Shown one piece after another: positions 5,967 to 7,550 of a stretch of DNA of 7,550 bases. Origin of the DNA: Phycisphaerae bacterium (lineage in GTDB: Bacteria; Planctomycetota; Phycisphaerae; Tepidisphaerales; Tepidisphaeraceae); assembly GCA_014380825.1 (NCBI GenBank), contig JACMJD010000466.1, forward strand, positions 1 to 7,550. The letters run 5' to 3'. Position 1 is the first letter of the stretch, and each line of letters opens with the position of its first letter. Both the position numbers and the translations under genes were made by a program. The notes under the pieces were generated by a model. The model was not told where the DNA came from and did not search any database. It saw only the letters and a program-made list of their open reading frames with translations.

Positions 5967-7484
5967 ATGAGAGGTCGATCACGAATAGCGTGCATTTCTG
6001 CCGCGGCTTTCGCCGCGATTCACAGTGTCTCGCTGCTTCAGGCGGCGGATCTAACCTGGGACGCTGATCCGGGTACGCCGGGCATACAAGACGCCGCGGG
6101 CGACTGGAATACGACGAACACCAACTGGTTCAACGGCGCCACCAACGTTCCGTGGTCGAACGCGGCCCCGGACGCTGCATTCTTCGGGAGCGCCGCCGGT
6201 GTTTTCAATAACGCCACACCAACCAACAACGTCACGGTGAACAGCGCGATCACCGTGCAGAACATCAACCTCGGCATCGGATCGAACGGCGCCGGGTACA
6301 ATATTTTGGACGACTTCGGCAGCGGTGTGCTGACGCTGGCTGGCAATGTCGAGAAATCCTCAAGCGATGGCGTTTCGCAGTTCGCCCTCGGTAATGGCCT
6401 GGCGCTCACGAGCGGTCAGCACACTTTCAAGTTGCGCGATACGCCCGGGCCCGCACCGGAGCTGACTATCGACAACGCGATTACCGGATCCGGCGGGATC
6501 ACGCTTAACAACGATACGTACGATCAGTGGGGCACGATGGTCTTCACCTCCGGAAACAACTACTCCGGCGGCACCAACCTCGTGAAAGGCCGCCTGGTCA
6601 TCACCGGCGCGGGCCAACTGGGCACCGGCGCGGTGAACATCAGTTCCGCCGGCGCGCTCAACTTCTACGGCGCCAACACCACGTTCAACGGCGACGTGAC
6701 CGTCAGCAATCCGATCAACATCTCGCGCAGCGTGTACGACGGTGCCGGCTTCGACAACTATCGGGCGGCGATCATCAGCGAGAACACGGGCAACGCGAAC
6801 TCGGTGATGACCTTCGACGGCCCGTTCACGATCAATTCAACTGATGCGCGTGTTCAGGCGAATACATCCCGCATCCTGATCTCAAGCAATATACAAGGCG
6901 CCGCGGCTGACAGCACGCTGACGGTTGACGGCGATTTCGCAGGCTTTGTCTCACTCACTGGTAACAACACCGCCCTGCAAGGCGGCATCCGTCTGATCGG
7001 CGGCGTGCAACTCGACGTCACGAGTCAGAACAATCTCGGCGGTCCAAGCTCCCCGTTGACCTTCGCGGGCAGCGCCACGCTGCACCCGATCGGCGGGTTC
7101 ATGACCAGCTTCGGCTCGCACGTCATCAACACCGGCAGCTTCAACGGCGGCATCAATGTCGATGGGGGACACAGCTTCACCATTAACGAGAACCTCACTG
7201 GCGGATCGCTCGGCAAGCGCGGCGACGGCACGCTGAACATCGGCGGCACGAACAACCTGACCGGCGGACAGACGTTCTGGGATGCCGGTACCGTGAACCT
7301 CACAGGCGCGGGCACCTCGACCTATCACTCGATTCACCTGCGAAGCCCGGTCGTCAATCTCAGCAGCGGAACGGTCACTACCGCAAACAACACCACCAGC
7401 TTCGGTGAAAGCTCGAAAGGCACGCGGCGAATGGTATCGCGGTTTGCTCGAGTTGTTGCGGGTTCGCGCGCGCACGATCGATGA
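5967..7484 (+). CDS. Exported autotransporter-associated beta-strand repeat protein, interrupted at its 3' end
   Basis: The frame encodes 505 residues. Residues 1-27 (MRGRSRIACISAAAF, AAIHSVSLLQAA) form a signal peptide, followed by LTWDADPGTPGIQDAAGDWN and TNWFNG, the usual opening of PATR-type surface proteins in Planctomycetota and Verrucomicrobiota. The mature part is rich in Gly, Asn, Thr and Ser, has no cysteine, and contains beta-helix-like units: about 168-235 (ITGSGGITLNN, TSGNNYSGGTNLVKGRLVI, GAGQLGTGAVNISSAGALNF), 305-372 (LTGNNTALQGGIRLIGG) and 407-450 (LTGGSLGKRGDGTLNIGGTNN). Such proteins are thought to form extracellular fibres or surface layers. No autotransporter barrel or PEP-CTERM anchor is present; family members are usually much longer. 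The repeat character holds to about residue 480 (NNTTSFGES). The last 22 residues or so (KGTRRMVSRFARVVAGSRAHDR) are basic and unrelated, because the DNA there encodes GltX in another frame. The true C-terminus is therefore missing and the 7484 stop is not native. Confidence 0.85.
   Translation: MRGRSRIACISAAAFAAIHSVSLLQAADLTWDADPGTPGIQDAAGDWNTTNTNWFNGATNVPWSNAAPDAAFFGSAAGVFNNATPTNNVTVNSAITVQNINLGIGSNGAGYNILDDFGSGVLTLAGNVEKSSSDGVSQFALGNGLALTSGQHTFKLRDTPGPAPELTIDNAITGSGGITLNNDTYDQWGTMVFTSGNNYSGGTNLVKGRLVITGAGQLGTGAVNISSAGALNFYGANTTFNGDVTVSNPINISRSVYDGAGFDNYRAAIISENTGNANSVMTFDGPFTINSTDARVQANTSRILISSNIQGAAADSTLTVDGDFAGFVSLTGNNTALQGGIRLIGGVQLDVTSQNNLGGPSSPLTFAGSATLHPIGGFMTSFGSHVINTGSFNGGINVDGGHSFTINENLTGGSLGKRGDGTLNIGGTNNLTGGQTFWDAGTVNLTGAGTSTYHSIHLRSPVVNLSSGTVTTANNTTSFGESSKGTRRMVSRFARVVAGSRAHDR
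7395..7430. other. Out-of-frame junction between the repeat-protein gene and a gltX fragment
   Basis: Before about 7401 the frame of the ATG at 5967 gives repeat-protein sequence (NNTTSFGES). From about 7411-7425 onward sense passes to the next frame, shifted by one nucleotide, with GltX-like sequence. The two genes are functionally unrelated and out of frame, so this is not a designed fusion. The exact breakpoint cannot be fixed without both parental sequences. No inverted repeat, target duplication or transposase is visible at the join. Confidence 0.65.
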
Positions 7485-7550
7485 AATCGTGAAGCTCGCT
7501 GCACCATACTTCCTCGACGCGGTGGAGTACGACCCCGAAGCCGTCGCCAA
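7411..7550 (+). pseudogene. gltX: Glutamyl-tRNA synthetase C-terminal fragment, 5' end missing, runs off the right edge
   Basis: Read in the frame with codons GAA TGG TAT at 7429-7437, the sequence gives ARKARGEWYRGLLELLRVRA, then RTIDEIVKLAAPYFLDAVEY and DPEAVA. This matches the anticodon-binding C-terminal region of bacterial GluRS, where a helix ending LLxxRxxTxxEhxxxAxxFF precedes the VEYDPxAV block. GltX charges tRNA-Glu with glutamate in the cytoplasm. The catalytic Rossmann domain with its HIGH and KMSKS-type motifs should lie upstream but is replaced by the repeat-protein gene. The frame is still open at 7550, so the native 3' end probably continues beyond the window. It has no start codon or ribosome site of its own. 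A GltX-like paralogue (GluQ type) is unlikely because that protein lacks this domain. I am fairly sure of the family, less so of the exact left boundary. Confidence 0.65.

Noticed and set aside
5967..7410. CRISPR-like or DNA tandem repeat array suggested by recurrent ggcggc/aacaac patterns
   Set aside because: The repetition is at protein level (Gly/Asn/Thr beta-strand units) with no exact spaced DNA repeats.
6951..7550. Minus-strand open frame of about 199 codons opposite the repeat gene and gltX fragment
   Set aside because: It is the antisense of two recognisable plus-strand coding segments, is open only because of GC-rich codon bias, spans the chimeric junction and shows no family likeness.
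7402..7550. Programmed frameshift producing a repeat-protein/GltX fusion
   Set aside because: The two halves are a secreted surface protein and a cytoplasmic tRNA synthetase fragment, and I see no clear slippery heptamer with a downstream structure.

Overview
The window looks like a piece of a Planctomycetota/Verrucomicrobiota-type (PVC group) chromosome or metagenomic contig. The coding sequence is GC-rich. It combines an exported sulfatase, a GtaA/DUF4965-type protein and an autotransporter-associated beta-strand repeat protein with a mature sequence that opens LTWDADPGTPG. This mix is typical of soil or aquatic polysaccharide degraders in that group; a Phycisphaerae-like planctomycete is my best guess, but the sequence alone does not prove the lineage.

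Layout: positions 1-5384 hold a tight three-gene operon on the minus strand, transcribed right to left. It runs from a type I formylglycine sulfatase (5384-3663), to a GtaA/DUF4965-family protein with an added C-terminal beta-sandwich (3666-1096), to an exported protein that looks like a TIM-barrel glycosidase and runs off the left edge (1099-1). Both junctions are 4-nt ATGA overlaps, each with a purine-rich Shine-Dalgarno sequence, so the three products are probably made together. All three have N-terminal signal peptides. Taken together they look like an export-targeted module for a sulfated glycan: the sulfatase removes sulfate and the other two act on the sugar backbone or its decorations. 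The substrate cannot be read from the sequence.

Positions 5385-5966 form a divergent intergenic region of about 580 nt, partly AT-rich. It contains a perfect 12-bp tandem duplication nested inside a perfect 9-bp inverted repeat, followed directly by a sigma70-like promoter facing right and a small hairpin. A weaker candidate promoter faces the operon.

Positions 5967-7484 encode, on the plus strand, an exported, Gly/Asn/Thr-rich, cysteine-free beta-strand repeat protein. Its reading is convincing to about position 7410. After that the same frame gives an unrelated basic tail and a stop, while the next frame reads as the C-terminal anticodon-binding part of glutamyl-tRNA synthetase (GltX) and runs off the right edge. 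Two unrelated genes are therefore joined out of frame at about 7401-7425. This is either an assembly chimera or a real recombination or deletion junction, and it is the most anomalous point in the window.
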